Assembly: GCA_002011085.2 (NCBI GenBank)
Contig: MTMB02000001.1
Span: 879,007-943,006 of the forward strand
Reading direction: 5' to 3'
From: Candidatus Geothermarchaeum rappei
GTDB lineage: Archaea > Thermoproteota > Nitrososphaeria > Geothermarchaeales > JDFR-13
Length of the DNA: 64,000 nucleotides
Shown here: positions 44,047 to 55,936 of the stretch, one piece after another
How the letters are laid out: every line of letters starts with the position of its first letter
How positions within the stretch are numbered: position 1 is the first letter of the stretch
Program-made: the position numbers and the translations under genes
Notes under the pieces: model-generated
Seen by the model: only the letters and a program-made list of their open reading frames with translations
Told to the model about the DNA's origin: nothing
Database searches by the model: none

Positions 44047-44469
44047 ATGAAGGTATATCACAAGGAGATTGGATTCGAGACGCGGGGAGAACTAGATGTA
44101 ATAGACCTAACGGGGAAGGTTGAAAAGGTTGTTAATGAGTCCAAGGTTAAGAATGGGCTGGTAAACGTATTCTCGATAGGAAGTACCGCGGCTATATCTA
44201 TATTGGAGTATGAACCTGGCCTGAAAAATGACCTTAAGAATATATTAGACAGGATTGTGCCTAAAGACATAGAATATGAACATCATCTTCGATGGGGGGA
44301 CTACAATGGTCATAGCCATATTAGGGCATCTCTTATAAAGTCTTCGTTGACAGTCCCGTTGATGAATGGAAGCCTTGTACTGGGTACATGGCAGCAGATT
44401 ATCTTTATAGAGTTGGATGTAAGGCCTAGGAATAGGAAGGTTATGGTGACTGTTATGGGGGAGGAATAG
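44047..44469 (+). CDS. YjbQ/UPF0047 family protein
   Basis: A 140-residue single-domain protein of the YjbQ (UPF0047) family. Family marks are FSIGSTAAISILEYEPGL, HHLRWGDYNGHSHIRASLI with the cluster of histidines thought to bind metal, and PLMNGSLVLGTWQQIIFIEL at the end. A weak thiamine-phosphate synthase activity has been reported for a bacterial member; the true role is unknown. ATG 44047 is preceded by GGGGG, and the open frame from 44014 is not needed. It abuts the convergent pyrG stop with no gap. Confidence 0.93.
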   Translation: MKVYHKEIGFETRGELDVIDLTGKVEKVVNESKVKNGLVNVFSIGSTAAISILEYEPGLKNDLKNILDRIVPKDIEYEHHLRWGDYNGHSHIRASLIKSSLTVPLMNGSLVLGTWQQIIFIELDVRPRNRKVMVTVMGEE

Positions 44470-46110
44470 TTACCTCCGCTTCATCCGCCTCCTCCTTAAA
44501 CCGGCTTCGACGAGTCCCCTAAAAAGTGGATTAGGCTTAAGAGGCCTTGATGTAAATTCGGGGTGGAACTGGCTGCCGATGAAATATGGATGGGCCTCCC
44601 TAGGCAGTTCACCCAACTGTTTTATACCATCTTCAGACTCCCCTGAAAAGATAAAGCCCTTCTCCTCTAAGATAGGGACATACTCTGGGTTGATCTCATA
44701 TCTATGTCTAAACCGCTCCAGTATCACAGTCTTCTCGTACAACTCATATGCCAGTGTGCCCTCTTTTATAAGTACCTTATGACCACCTAGCCTCATTGAT
44801 CCGCCAAACCTGCTCTCCTCAATTATCTTCTTCTGCTCTGGAAGTAAGTCAACCACTGGATGGGGAGTGTCTAACTCGATTTCCGTTGTGTTGGCACCTT
44901 TTAAGCCACACACATTCCTAGCGTACTCCACCACAGATAATTGAAAACCGTAGCATAGACCTAGGAAAGGTATCCTATTTTCCCTAGCATATTTAATAGC
45001 AAGGATCTTTCCCTCGACTCCTTTACTCCCGAATCCACCTGGCACGATGATTCCATCAAACATAGATAATGATCTCACTAAACGAGGGTCTTTCTCAAAC
45101 TCCTCCGCATTTATATAATGAAGATCCGGCTTCACCTTAAAATGTGCACATGCATGTCTAATAGCCTCAATGACTGATACATATGCGTCTGGAAGGCTAT
45201 ACTTACCCGTAGCAAAATACTTTCCTACTATCGCGATACTAATCATGTCAGTTGAGTTTTTCAACGCATCTACAAAGCCTCTCCATCTCTTCAAATACGT
45301 TGGACGGGGACTCAGTCCAAATTTCTCCAGTATCTTGTCTCCAAGACCCTCCTTATCAAATATTATAGGTAGCTCATATACCAGCTCCAAATCCGGATCT
45401 GAAATGATGTTTTCCTCCTCAACATTACAGTACAACGCGATCTTCTTCCTCCTCACATCATCCAGTTCATACTCGCTCCTCGCGATTATGAAGTCAGGCT
45501 GTATACCAATCTCCCTAAGGCGTTTAACCGAGTGCTGAACCGGCTTAGTCTTCATCTCTCCAATTGTACGTGGAACAGGGAGGTATGCCACGTGGACAAA
45601 TAATACTCTACCCGGATTCTCAATTTTAAGTTGCCTAGCTGCCTCTAGAAACAATATGTTTTCATAGTCGCCTACAACACCGCCTATCTCCACCAGCAGG
45701 AAATCTACCTTCGATCTATCAGCCACCTTCTTAATCCAGCCTTTAATCTCGTCTGTAACATGAGGAATTGGCTGAACTGTCTGGCCTAGATATTCTCCCC
45801 TCCTCTCCTTACCAATTACGTTAAAATATATTTTTCCACTTGTTATATTGTGGTCTTTGGTAAGTGTAATATCCATGAAACGTTCATAGTGTCCTAGGTC
45901 CTGGTCTATTTCACCCCCGTCCTCAGTTACCCAAACCTCGCCATGCTCGGTGGGCCTCAGGGTACCTGCATCATAGTTTAGATAGGGGTCTATTTTAATG
46001 GCGGTTACCTTAAATCCCTTAGCCTGGAGAATACGTCCTATAGAGGCCGTGACAATCCCCTTGCCTAGGCCAGATATAACGCCCCCAGTGATAAATATGT
46101 ATCTCGTCAT
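44470..46110 (-). CDS. pyrG: CTP synthase
   Basis: A 546-residue enzyme that aminates UTP to CTP. The N-terminal synthase domain starts RYIFITGGVISGLGKGIVTA and includes KIDPYLNYDAGTLRPTEHGE and SVKRLREIGIQPD. The C-terminal class I glutaminase domain (from about 290) has the nucleophile Cys386 in FLGLCYGFQ and the His-Glu pair in QFHPEF. Full length and orderly, ending with a basic tail (RRRRMKRR). It is divergent from the Cys-rich/ferredoxin-oxidoreductase operon and converges with the YjbQ gene. Confidence 0.97.
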   Translation of the reverse strand: MTRYIFITGGVISGLGKGIVTASIGRILQAKGFKVTAIKIDPYLNYDAGTLRPTEHGEVWVTEDGGEIDQDLGHYERFMDITLTKDHNITSGKIYFNVIGKERRGEYLGQTVQPIPHVTDEIKGWIKKVADRSKVDFLLVEIGGVVGDYENILFLEAARQLKIENPGRVLFVHVAYLPVPRTIGEMKTKPVQHSVKRLREIGIQPDFIIARSEYELDDVRRKKIALYCNVEEENIISDPDLELVYELPIIFDKEGLGDKILEKFGLSPRPTYLKRWRGFVDALKNSTDMISIAIVGKYFATGKYSLPDAYVSVIEAIRHACAHFKVKPDLHYINAEEFEKDPRLVRSLSMFDGIIVPGGFGSKGVEGKILAIKYARENRIPFLGLCYGFQLSVVEYARNVCGLKGANTTEIELDTPHPVVDLLPEQKKIIEESRFGGSMRLGGHKVLIKEGTLAYELYEKTVILERFRHRYEINPEYVPILEEKGFIFSGESEDGIKQLGELPREAHPYFIGSQFHPEFTSRPLKPNPLFRGLVEAGLRRRRMKRR

Positions 46111-46244
46111 CGTTATTCAACCGTAGAAACAAAATTACATAAAAGTTAATAGTAGGGAAAATTAATAAACCGTAGAGGCAGTGGGAGAATATCCTCAATT
46201 GATTTAATTTTTACAGTGTTATATTTTATTATAGGTGGTTTGAA

Positions 46245-46562
46245 TTGTCTTCTAATGCAGAGGTAATTGTATCATGTGAGTCCTGCATATCCTATATACC
46301 CCATGTCACTTCTAGGGGGATGGGATACTGCAATAACACCGACTCCCTAGTTATCCCTGGGGAGGGAGTATGCGATGATTATAAAAAGAGGGATATACAG
46401 TGGCTACATAAGATTTTCGGAGAACAGGGATGGCTATACTGCCATACATGTAGAATACATATATTTAGCCTCGAAGAACTAGAAAAACATATAAATGACC
46501 TAGTGACCTATGGAGTATTTTTTGATGACGCTGTATATGAAGACGCATACTCCGCAGATTAG
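46245..46562 (+). CDS. Small Cys-rich, probably zinc- or iron-binding protein
   Basis: A 105-residue protein with two Cys clusters: CESC (11-14) with Cys29 and Cys43, and a finger-like CHTCRIHIFSLEELEKHIND (Cys66, Cys69, His72, His82). I do not recognise a family. It starts at TTG 46245 with GGTGG upstream and ends 11 bp before the 2-oxoacid:ferredoxin oxidoreductase genes, so it is very likely cotranscribed with them. It could be a regulator, an assembly factor or a small redox protein for the enzyme; these are guesses from position. Confidence 0.72.
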   Translation: MSSNAEVIVSCESCISYIPHVTSRGMGYCNNTDSLVIPGEGVCDDYKKRDIQWLHKIFGEQGWLYCHTCRIHIFSLEELEKHINDLVTYGVFFDDAVYEDAYSAD

Positions 46563-46573
46563 GTAGATTGAAA

Positions 46574-49427
<2,854 letters not shown>

Positions 49428-49540
49428 GCTCTATCCAAAACCCTATTTTTAAATACTTATATGAATTACATTATCCCTTTAGACACCATATTCTATTTAT
49501 CCCTGATCGCACTTCAATTTTTATATGGAGTTGATTTGGT

Positions 49541-50689
49541 GTGAGTAAGAAACCAGATATTCCACCACACTATTATATCCAGAATATGGCGAATGAACTT
49601 GAGAAAAAAGGTAGGAAGATCCTACACATGGAGATTGGAGAGCCTGATCTAGACACGCATCCAGATATCATTAGGGAGATGTATAACAAGGCCCTTGAAG
49701 GGTATACCCACTATGGAAGCGTAAGAGGTATACCCGAGCTTAGAGAGGCATTGGCTGATTACATCAACGATAAACTGGGGCTACAGTATACAATAAATAA
49801 TATCCTTGCAATACCGGGCTCTAAGATATCGATATTCCTACTCTCATATACCTTCCTACGGGGAGATAGGAAGAAAGTGGTTCTCCTCACCCCCACATGG
49901 GGAGTCTATATATACCTCGTTAGGGATATGGGGCTAGACCTTGCCCTACACAAACTCGTTCTTGAAAATAAGTGGATGCTTACAAATCAAGATATAGAGA
50001 AGCTTAAAGAGACTGACATGGACGCCATCGTCGTTATAAATCCTTCTAACCCAACGGGAGCGATACTTCCAAAGGAGAATATAAAGGCAATTACGGATAT
50101 AGCTAGGGAAAAAGATGCCTATATTTTTGCAGACGAGATATATTTTGACCTTATATATAGTGGAGATGAGTTTCGTAGCTTTCTTCAAGAGGGATATGAA
50201 AAAGCTGTTGGAATATATAGCTTCTCAAAGGCTTATGCCATGACAGGATTCAGGCTAGGATGGATCGTGGCCTCAGAGGACATTATTACCACAGTGTCTA
50301 AGAAAATGCAATTGATGTTCACCAATATACCTACATTCATCCAGTACGCTGGGTTAAAGGCTATGGAGATGAAGGAGATTATTGAGGAAAATAGAGAAAT
50401 CTATGCAAAAAGAACCTACCTATTATCCGATGGACTAGAGAAACTAGGGTTTAAATTTACCCGTCCAAAGGCAGGATTCTATATATTCTCGAAGATTCCT
50501 GAGGGATTTGAAGATGGATTTGACTTTGCCTATAAACTGCTTTTTGAAGAAGGGGTTACAGTGGCACCAGGAACAGCATTCGGGGACTACAGAGATTTTA
50601 TTAGATTCTGTTCTGGAGTATCCGAGGAAGTTATTGAAGAAGCCCTAGCGAGGATTGAGAGGTTTCTAGAGAAGAAGGGGGCATTATAG
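49541..50689 (+). CDS. Class I/II (aspartate-type) aminotransferase
   Basis: A 382-residue PLP enzyme of fold type I, aspartate aminotransferase subfamily. It shows MEIGEPDLDTHPDI near the N-terminus, YTHYGSVRGIPELREALADY, VVINPSNPTGAILPKE, YIFADEIYFDLIY with the Asp and Tyr that hold the cofactor, and the Schiff-base lysine in YSFSKAYAMTGFRLGW. It would transaminate an amino acid to the 2-oxo acid; placed just downstream of a 2-oxoacid:ferredoxin oxidoreductase, it may feed that enzyme. It starts at GTG 49541 with its own upstream region of 113 bp. Confidence 0.93.
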   Translation: MSKKPDIPPHYYIQNMANELEKKGRKILHMEIGEPDLDTHPDIIREMYNKALEGYTHYGSVRGIPELREALADYINDKLGLQYTINNILAIPGSKISIFLLSYTFLRGDRKKVVLLTPTWGVYIYLVRDMGLDLALHKLVLENKWMLTNQDIEKLKETDMDAIVVINPSNPTGAILPKENIKAITDIAREKDAYIFADEIYFDLIYSGDEFRSFLQEGYEKAVGIYSFSKAYAMTGFRLGWIVASEDIITTVSKKMQLMFTNIPTFIQYAGLKAMEMKEIIEENREIYAKRTYLLSDGLEKLGFKFTRPKAGFYIFSKIPEGFEDGFDFAYKLLFEEGVTVAPGTAFGDYRDFIRFCSGVSEEVIEEALARIERFLEKKGAL

Positions 50690-50709
50690 AATGAGATATT
50701 TTAGGGGGT

Positions 50710-52050
50710 TTAAACCCCCTTACTGGCTTCTCTAATAGCTTCATCTAGAATTGAGAAGCCTATGTCAAGCTGCTCAAGTGAAATCGTTATTGGAGGTACG
50801 ATTCTAATCACATTTCCATATATCCCTGCCGTAAGCAGTAACAGTCCTCTCTTAAGAGCCTCTTTAACGATCCCGTTGGTTAAGTCCTTAGCAGGTCTTT
50901 TACTCTTCCTGTCCTCAACTAACTCGATTGCCTTCATTGGCCCGAGACCCCTGTATTCACCAATTACCTCATGTTTGTCGTAGAGCTCTTTCAGCCTCTT
51001 ATCCATTTCGTGGCCAATCTTCTCCGCATGTGAAAGACTTTTCTCAATTATATCTATTGTTGCTAAGGCAGCTGCAGCACATACGGGATTGCCTCCAAAG
51101 GTACCACCTATTCCACCAGCATGTACAGAGTCGAGAATCTCTTTTCTACCTACAACGGCGGAGATAGGCATCCCAGATGCTAGGGACTTGGCCAATGTAA
51201 TCATATCGGGGACAGTGTTGAAATGTTCTATTGCAAACATTTTACCAGTCCTACCCATCCCAGTCTGAACCTCGTCATTAATCAATACAAGGCCATATTT
51301 ATCAGCGATCTCTCTAAGTCCTTTTACAAACTCCGGTGGAGGAACGATGTATCCACCCTCTCCCTGAACAGGTTCAAATAGAATCGCAGCTGTCTCTTCT
51401 GGGTCAATATAAGTTGCGAAGCCCCTCTCTATGAATTCAAGAGTTGCATAAGCACATTCCTCGGGAGACTTTGATTTAAATGGACATCTATATGGATAGG
51501 GATATGGATATCTTACTATCCCTGGAGAATAGGCATAAAAACCGAGTTTATATGGCCTATATTTACTTGTCAATGACATCGTCAATAGAGTCCTTCCATG
51601 AAATGCATTTTCAAATGCAATTATCCCAATCTTCCTCTTAAAGTACCTGGCAACCTTAACAGCATTCTCAATAGCCTCAGCACCACTATTTAGGAAGAAA
51701 GCCATCTTAGGGAAATCGCCTGGAGAGATCTCCACAAGTTTCTTAGCCAGATTGAGATATGGCTCATAGCTAGCGACATGTATACAGCTATGTATGAGTT
51801 TCTCAGCCTGTGTGCTTATGGCATCCACAACCTCATCAGGAGCATGTCCGACGTTAACCACCGCAATTCCAGAGGTAAAGTCGAGTAAAATATTTCCATC
51901 CAGATCCTCGATCAAAGCCCCCTTAGCCTTCTTGACCACTACCGGTGCCGTTTCATACACTCCTTTAGGGACATAGTCTTGGCGTAGCGAGAGAACCTTC
52001 CTACTCTTTGGACCTGGGAGATCCGTCAATAGTTTAGGTATATCATTCAT
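50710..52050 (-). CDS. Class III aminotransferase (4-aminobutyrate/ornithine aminotransferase-like)
   Basis: A 446-residue PLP enzyme. Marks are FLNSGAEAIENAVKVARYF, GIIAFENAFHGRTLLTMSLT, LINDEVQTGMGRTGKMFAIE with the cofactor-binding Asp, and DMITLAKSLASGMPISAVVG with the Schiff-base lysine. It groups with proteins called 4-aminobutyrate aminotransferase; some Pyrococcus relatives have been shown to be ornithine omega-aminotransferases or amino acid racemases, so the exact substrate is open. It is convergent with the class I aminotransferase (20-bp gap). Confidence 0.92.
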   Translation of the reverse strand: MNDIPKLLTDLPGPKSRKVLSLRQDYVPKGVYETAPVVVKKAKGALIEDLDGNILLDFTSGIAVVNVGHAPDEVVDAISTQAEKLIHSCIHVASYEPYLNLAKKLVEISPGDFPKMAFFLNSGAEAIENAVKVARYFKRKIGIIAFENAFHGRTLLTMSLTSKYRPYKLGFYAYSPGIVRYPYPYPYRCPFKSKSPEECAYATLEFIERGFATYIDPEETAAILFEPVQGEGGYIVPPPEFVKGLREIADKYGLVLINDEVQTGMGRTGKMFAIEHFNTVPDMITLAKSLASGMPISAVVGRKEILDSVHAGGIGGTFGGNPVCAAAALATIDIIEKSLSHAEKIGHEMDKRLKELYDKHEVIGEYRGLGPMKAIELVEDRKSKRPAKDLTNGIVKEALKRGLLLLTAGIYGNVIRIVPPITISLEQLDIGFSILDEAIREASKGV

Positions 52051-52139
52051 AGACCAACACCAAATAAACCGTCTTTATAGTTTAATATATTACCATAGAA
52101 TAATAAAGATTACTTAAAACAATTCGAATATACAAATAA

Positions 52140-52427
52140 TTATTTGAACAGTGGTTCTTCATAGCCCTTATCCACATTGTATACGTATAGGTCTTGCTTC
52201 GGCCTCGTATCCTCGATACCCAAGTATCTATTACCACCTTTCAATGGTATCATTAGAAATCCTCTGACCACCCCATCCTCACTCCTAAGATATATCTTAA
52301 ACTTCTTCTCGACAACCTCCATAGTCTCTGGATCCCTATATTCGACTATTGTATAGACTCCTCTCTCAACCAGAACCCTAGCTTCAACCCTCCCCTTAGA
52401 GCTAACGGTAAGGCTTTTTTCCAACAT
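52140..52427 (-). CDS. Small protein of unknown function
   Basis: A protein of about 95 residues, beginning MLEKSLTVSSKGRVEARVLV. It looks like a small beta-rich domain with alternating charged and hydrophobic residues (YTIVEYRDPETMEVVEKKFK, GFLMIPLKGGNRYLGIEDTR) and has no cysteines, signal peptide or membrane segment. I do not recognise the family. The open frame begins at 52457, but GGTGAT ten bases before ATG 52427 points to the shorter start. It is divergent from the membrane protein gene at 52583 and follows the aminotransferase gene's promoter region. Confidence 0.62.
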   Translation of the reverse strand: MLEKSLTVSSKGRVEARVLVERGVYTIVEYRDPETMEVVEKKFKIYLRSEDGVVRGFLMIPLKGGNRYLGIEDTRPKQDLYVYNVDKGYEEPLFK

Positions 52428-52503
52428 ATGCATCACCAATAATGATAAACTAACCAAATAGTAATATTATTATCCGACTCCCATCCATAATCGTCTCTAA
52501 ATG

Positions 52504-52566
52504 AGAATTATTTTTAACACCGAGGGGGTATAAGAATTATTTTTAGGTATAGAGGGGAATTATTAG
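52504..52566 (+). repeat. Tandem imperfect repeats before the unknown membrane protein gene
   Basis: AGAATTATTTTTA occurs at 52504-52516 and again at 52533-52545, 29 bp apart, each followed by a G-rich GAGGGG or GAGGGGG segment; a third partial copy (GAATTATTA) begins near 52557. The array lies within 80 bp upstream of ATG 52583, in the promoter region. Confidence 0.6.
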
Positions 52567-52582
52567 ACACGGGGATAGTGAT

Positions 52583-53929
52583 ATGATGATAAATATTCTT
52601 CAAGTAACAAACGGCGAGGTACAGCAAGAGATAACAAACATATTCTGGGAGTATTTCAACGCCATGACACCTATATTAATTCTGATTATAATCGCTGTAA
52701 TATTCGGAATAATAATAGACAGGATCTCCCAAGATAGAGTTATAAAGCTGTTTAAGGATAACTGGGTTGTATTGTTCTATGAAGACGTTGACAAAAACGG
52801 TTTAAATGAAGCCTATATAGGAAAGATCAAGGTGCCTCCTAGGGCCGAAGGCGGTTTTGAAATTGAATACTCGCTTGCAGCCATTGAGAACCCCATTAAG
52901 CTCATAGGATACTTGAAGAGGGCCTATAAAGAGACGGGGAACGCCAAATATCTGAGGAAGGCCCAAGAATTATATGAGCATTTAAAGGCAGATGGTAAAA
53001 TAGGTATTGAATTTGATATGATAAAGTATGATCCATTCACCGAGCCGTCTCAAGCGTCTAAAAAAGTATACAAGAATAACATCAAGGATATCTATGCTAT
53101 AGTCAGGTTTGAAGAACACATGTCTCCTCACGAAAAGGAGGAGAAAAGGAAGGAGCTTGCAAAGGTCTTTCACCCGAGTCTAATATATAGGTTTAGGAGA
53201 TCCACTACAAACTTCCTGCTACTCGTAAAGGATAAGCTTAAGAGCGCAGTTGGTGTTATGACAGGGATGCTAGCTAAGTTCGCTCCTCTTACACCCGATA
53301 TATCAAAAGAGGTAAAGAAGTATGGTGAGACTGCCCTTGGTAGGATAGGATCATACGAGGCTTTACTTGAGACGAGCATCGGTAAACTAGTGAAGATAAA
53401 GGTAATGGATGTAGATAGGGTCGGGAGGTTCTATAACGGCATTTTAAGAGAATACTCACCAAACTACATAGCTGTTTACAACGTGGACTTCCCGATAGAT
53501 GAGGAGGCGATATTTATAGGTGACAGGCTTTTAGACAACTTCCCGAGGGAGAGATTGGACTTCCATGGATGGAGGCTTGATGAGCCCCCACACCTGGAAA
53601 TAATAAACTATAGGAACGACGGTAAGAAGCTTGTATTTGACATTAGGAACATCCACAGCGACCATATTTATATTGAAAAGATAAAAGTCGGTGATAAGGA
53701 GGTTAAACTAGAGGATCCAAACTTCATGCCAGGGGAAGTTGAACATGTTGAGATTGAGGGGGAGTTCAGTGATACACCACAGATACACGTATTATATAAG
53801 ATAATTAAGGTCGCGGATGTAATATGGCCTACTTCCAAAGCAAAGGTAGTTGGTAGTGGTGAACCTACTGAGGATCTTGTTAAGGAGATATTCAAGGCTA
53901 TGAAGACGAAGATCAGGTTCGACCTCTAA
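52583..53929 (+). CDS. Single-pass membrane protein of unknown function with large cytoplasmic domain
   Basis: A 448-residue protein. One transmembrane helix lies near 31-49 (PILILIIIAVIFGIIIDR), followed by a 400-residue hydrophilic region without recognised motif. The region 95-135 (IKLIGYLKRAYKETGNAKYL, RKAQELYEHLKADG) is helical; residues 265-345 contain beta-strand-like stretches (IGKLVKIKVMDVDRVGRFYN, YIAVYNVDFPIDEEAIF); the C-terminal part again looks beta-rich. The positive-inside rule puts the large part in the cytoplasm. ATG 52583 is followed by a second ATG at 52586. Its promoter region contains tandem 13-bp repeats. Confidence 0.7.
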   Translation: MMINILQVTNGEVQQEITNIFWEYFNAMTPILILIIIAVIFGIIIDRISQDRVIKLFKDNWVVLFYEDVDKNGLNEAYIGKIKVPPRAEGGFEIEYSLAAIENPIKLIGYLKRAYKETGNAKYLRKAQELYEHLKADGKIGIEFDMIKYDPFTEPSQASKKVYKNNIKDIYAIVRFEEHMSPHEKEEKRKELAKVFHPSLIYRFRRSTTNFLLLVKDKLKSAVGVMTGMLAKFAPLTPDISKEVKKYGETALGRIGSYEALLETSIGKLVKIKVMDVDRVGRFYNGILREYSPNYIAVYNVDFPIDEEAIFIGDRLLDNFPRERLDFHGWRLDEPPHLEIINYRNDGKKLVFDIRNIHSDHIYIEKIKVGDKEVKLEDPNFMPGEVEHVEIEGEFSDTPQIHVLYKIIKVADVIWPTSKAKVVGSGEPTEDLVKEIFKAMKTKIRFDL

Positions 53930-53935
53930 ACATCA

Positions 53936-55078
53936 TCAACTTACATATTTATAACATATCCCCTTCTTCTCAGCATATCTAAATGCATCCTTAATCTCTC
54001 CGTGTCTCAGCCGCCTACTAATCTCCTTAAATCGATCTGGCTCCTTCAAAACCATATACTCCGGCCTATACTGATCCATTATATTAACCATTGCCCTCGG
54101 CATGTTCTCGGCTATCCAATCCAGTATCTTCTTTGTACAACATTCTAAGTGACCTGGTAAAACCAGGTGCCTTACAATCATGTCGTCCCCAAAATCATAT
54201 GCAGCCTTGTGATTCCTAGTTACAACCTCGAAATAGTTTCTTATACGACTTAGTTTGAACCCACATTCGTCATTACCATATTTAAAATCAGGTAACCATA
54301 TATCGATTAAGTCAAGTAGGATATCCATTGACTCCATAGTCATGTAGAAGTTGCTGTTCCAAAGTAGAGGAGTCTTTATATTCATATATTTAATGGACTC
54401 AATAATGACATGCATATTCTGATCTGGATTACCTCCAACATAATTTATGTTCCTAGCTCCTCTAGAAGCTAGGTTTACAGCTATTCTAGCCAGTGACTCA
54501 GCGTCGGTGACTACCCCTCCGAACGGATCCCTGCTTATATCCCAATTCTGGCAAAAAACGCATTTAAGGCTGCAACCAGTGAAGAATATGGTTCCAGAAG
54601 GTACAAGAGGAGACTCTTCACCCAAGTGTAGAAACGCTGACGACACCCTGACAACACTATCCAAACCACAGACCCCCCTCTTCCCATTTAGCCTCTCCAC
54701 CATACACCTATGTTCACATAACCTGCATGGTGATAAGAGCCGATATACTATCTCGACCTTCAAATCAAGAAATGACCTTTTAACACACGGATAATCCTTA
54801 ATTGACTCACTACCCTCTCTGACCCTATTCCACCGCCCTATAAACTCCTTCCTTAACTCACCATGCAAGGCATATAGCGACTCCAAATCCAGATCAGATA
54901 GGTCTCCAATATCATCGGGAATAGGGATAGTCTTAACAATCATGTATTTTGGGGGTTTTTCACCCCTCATAACAGAATAATACCAGCTTAGCCTACTCCT
55001 TACTTCCTCATGTTTCCAAACTTCCAATGCATCCGGCCTAACTATGAATGCATATAGTTCATCGTCAAGTCTAAACAT
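53936..55078 (-). CDS. Radical SAM protein (PflX/pyruvate-formate-lyase-activating-like)
   Basis: A 380-residue radical S-adenosylmethionine protein. The [4Fe-4S] cluster motif is FTGCSLKCVFCQNWDIS (Cys169, Cys173, Cys176), followed by VNLASRGARNINYVGGNPDQ, the glycine-rich SAM-binding segment. Upstream, Cys118, 121, 125 and 137 (PCRLCEHRCMVER, KRGVCG) form a second cysteine set, as in the PflX-type subgroup of activating-enzyme homologues. No glycyl radical enzyme is in the window, so the target is unknown. It converges with the unknown membrane protein gene (6-bp gap). Confidence 0.9.
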   Translation of the reverse strand: MFRLDDELYAFIVRPDALEVWKHEEVRSRLSWYYSVMRGEKPPKYMIVKTIPIPDDIGDLSDLDLESLYALHGELRKEFIGRWNRVREGSESIKDYPCVKRSFLDLKVEIVYRLLSPCRLCEHRCMVERLNGKRGVCGLDSVVRVSSAFLHLGEESPLVPSGTIFFTGCSLKCVFCQNWDISRDPFGGVVTDAESLARIAVNLASRGARNINYVGGNPDQNMHVIIESIKYMNIKTPLLWNSNFYMTMESMDILLDLIDIWLPDFKYGNDECGFKLSRIRNYFEVVTRNHKAAYDFGDDMIVRHLVLPGHLECCTKKILDWIAENMPRAMVNIMDQYRPEYMVLKEPDRFKEISRRLRHGEIKDAFRYAEKKGICYKYVS

Positions 55079-55119
55079 ACCAAATATAAATATTTAATGA
55101 TAATCTATAAAACAATGGC

Positions 55120-55908
55120 CTATTCTAGCCCAACCATCTTCCTAAAAAACTTGTTACGCCTACTTAGTATGCGCACAGCCTCCAATACATCTCCCTCTAC
55201 AATATGTTCTAGAAAAACTCCCGTCCTGCCATGGCTCTCCCTACGTGTTAGTACAGAAACCCGCTCCCTAACAAGGGACTCGCTTACACCCAGTATCTTG
55301 GATACATAACCCTCTCTACCCAAGATACACTCACCCCTGTGACCCTCGTTGGTAGGAATTATGAGCATAAGTCGTTTATCCACGCCAGGAACACGTCTTC
55401 CATCCTCTACACCAGCGGCGTCCAAGATACCTCCAAACCTATAGAACTCAAGCTCCCTCGAACGCAGCCTAGCTAGGGGAAAGTTCACTACATTCCTGCC
55501 CTCAACATCAAACCATAGATATAGCTTTGGGGTATAAGACGGCGTTGCTTGAACAATGACCTTCTTAATTATCTCTAGACCCCTCATCTGATAAAACGAC
55601 TCTATTACAGCTGGGTTAACAGGTTGCAAAACAACTATATCCACATCACTATCTGGACGAACATCGCCGCGTGCTAGACTACCGTATACATATGACTTTA
55701 TCCCATTCTCATTTAGGGGAGACATGAGTTTTAATGCTGTGTCTCTCAACTTCTTTAACAGCATAAACCTACTGCGATCATATGTGACGTTCTCGACACT
55801 ACCTTCTTTACATATGCGAATCAGGCCCTGCATATTCTCAATCCACACATATCTCTCGTTCAACCGAGGCATATTTTGAAACCAGGCTTTCACTAGACAT
55901 GTAAACAT
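55120..55908 (-). CDS. Pol-beta-type nucleotidyltransferase domain protein
   Basis: A protein of up to 262 residues. The nucleotidyltransferase motif is GSLARGDVRPDSDVDIVVL (Gly76-Ser77, Asp88, Asp90), placed after a helical region. The C-terminal 60 residues (GYVSKILGVSESLVRERVSV and ILSRRNKFFRKMVGLE) look like a helix-turn-helix. Archaeal proteins of this type are common but uncharacterised; it is not a CCA-adding enzyme, being too short and lacking its other domains. The start may be ATG 55908 or ATG 55872; two CATGTAAAC copies lie around the former. It follows thiI and is probably cotranscribed with it. Confidence 0.82.
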   Translation of the reverse strand: MFTCLVKAWFQNMPRLNERYVWIENMQGLIRICKEGSVENVTYDRSRFMLLKKLRDTALKLMSPLNENGIKSYVYGSLARGDVRPDSDVDIVVLQPVNPAVIESFYQMRGLEIIKKVIVQATPSYTPKLYLWFDVEGRNVVNFPLARLRSRELEFYRFGGILDAAGVEDGRRVPGVDKRLMLIIPTNEGHRGECILGREGYVSKILGVSESLVRERVSVLTRRESHGRTGVFLEHIVEGDVLEAVRILSRRNKFFRKMVGLE

Positions 55909-55927
55909 ATTTTACAGGCATGTAAAC
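55898..55927. repeat. Two CATGTAAAC repeats between thiI and the nucleotidyltransferase gene
   Basis: CATGTAAAC at 55898-55906 and 55919-55927, in direct orientation 21 bp apart. Between them GTAAACATATTTTAC also forms an imperfect palindrome. The elements straddle the first codons of the longest nucleotidyltransferase frame and would be fully intergenic if that gene starts at 55872. Confidence 0.4.
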
Positions 55928-55936
55928 CACGGGTTT

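Noticed and set aside
55120-55908. CCA-adding enzyme
   Set aside because: The GS-x10-DxD motif fits any Pol-beta nucleotidyltransferase; length and remaining domains do not match a CCA enzyme.
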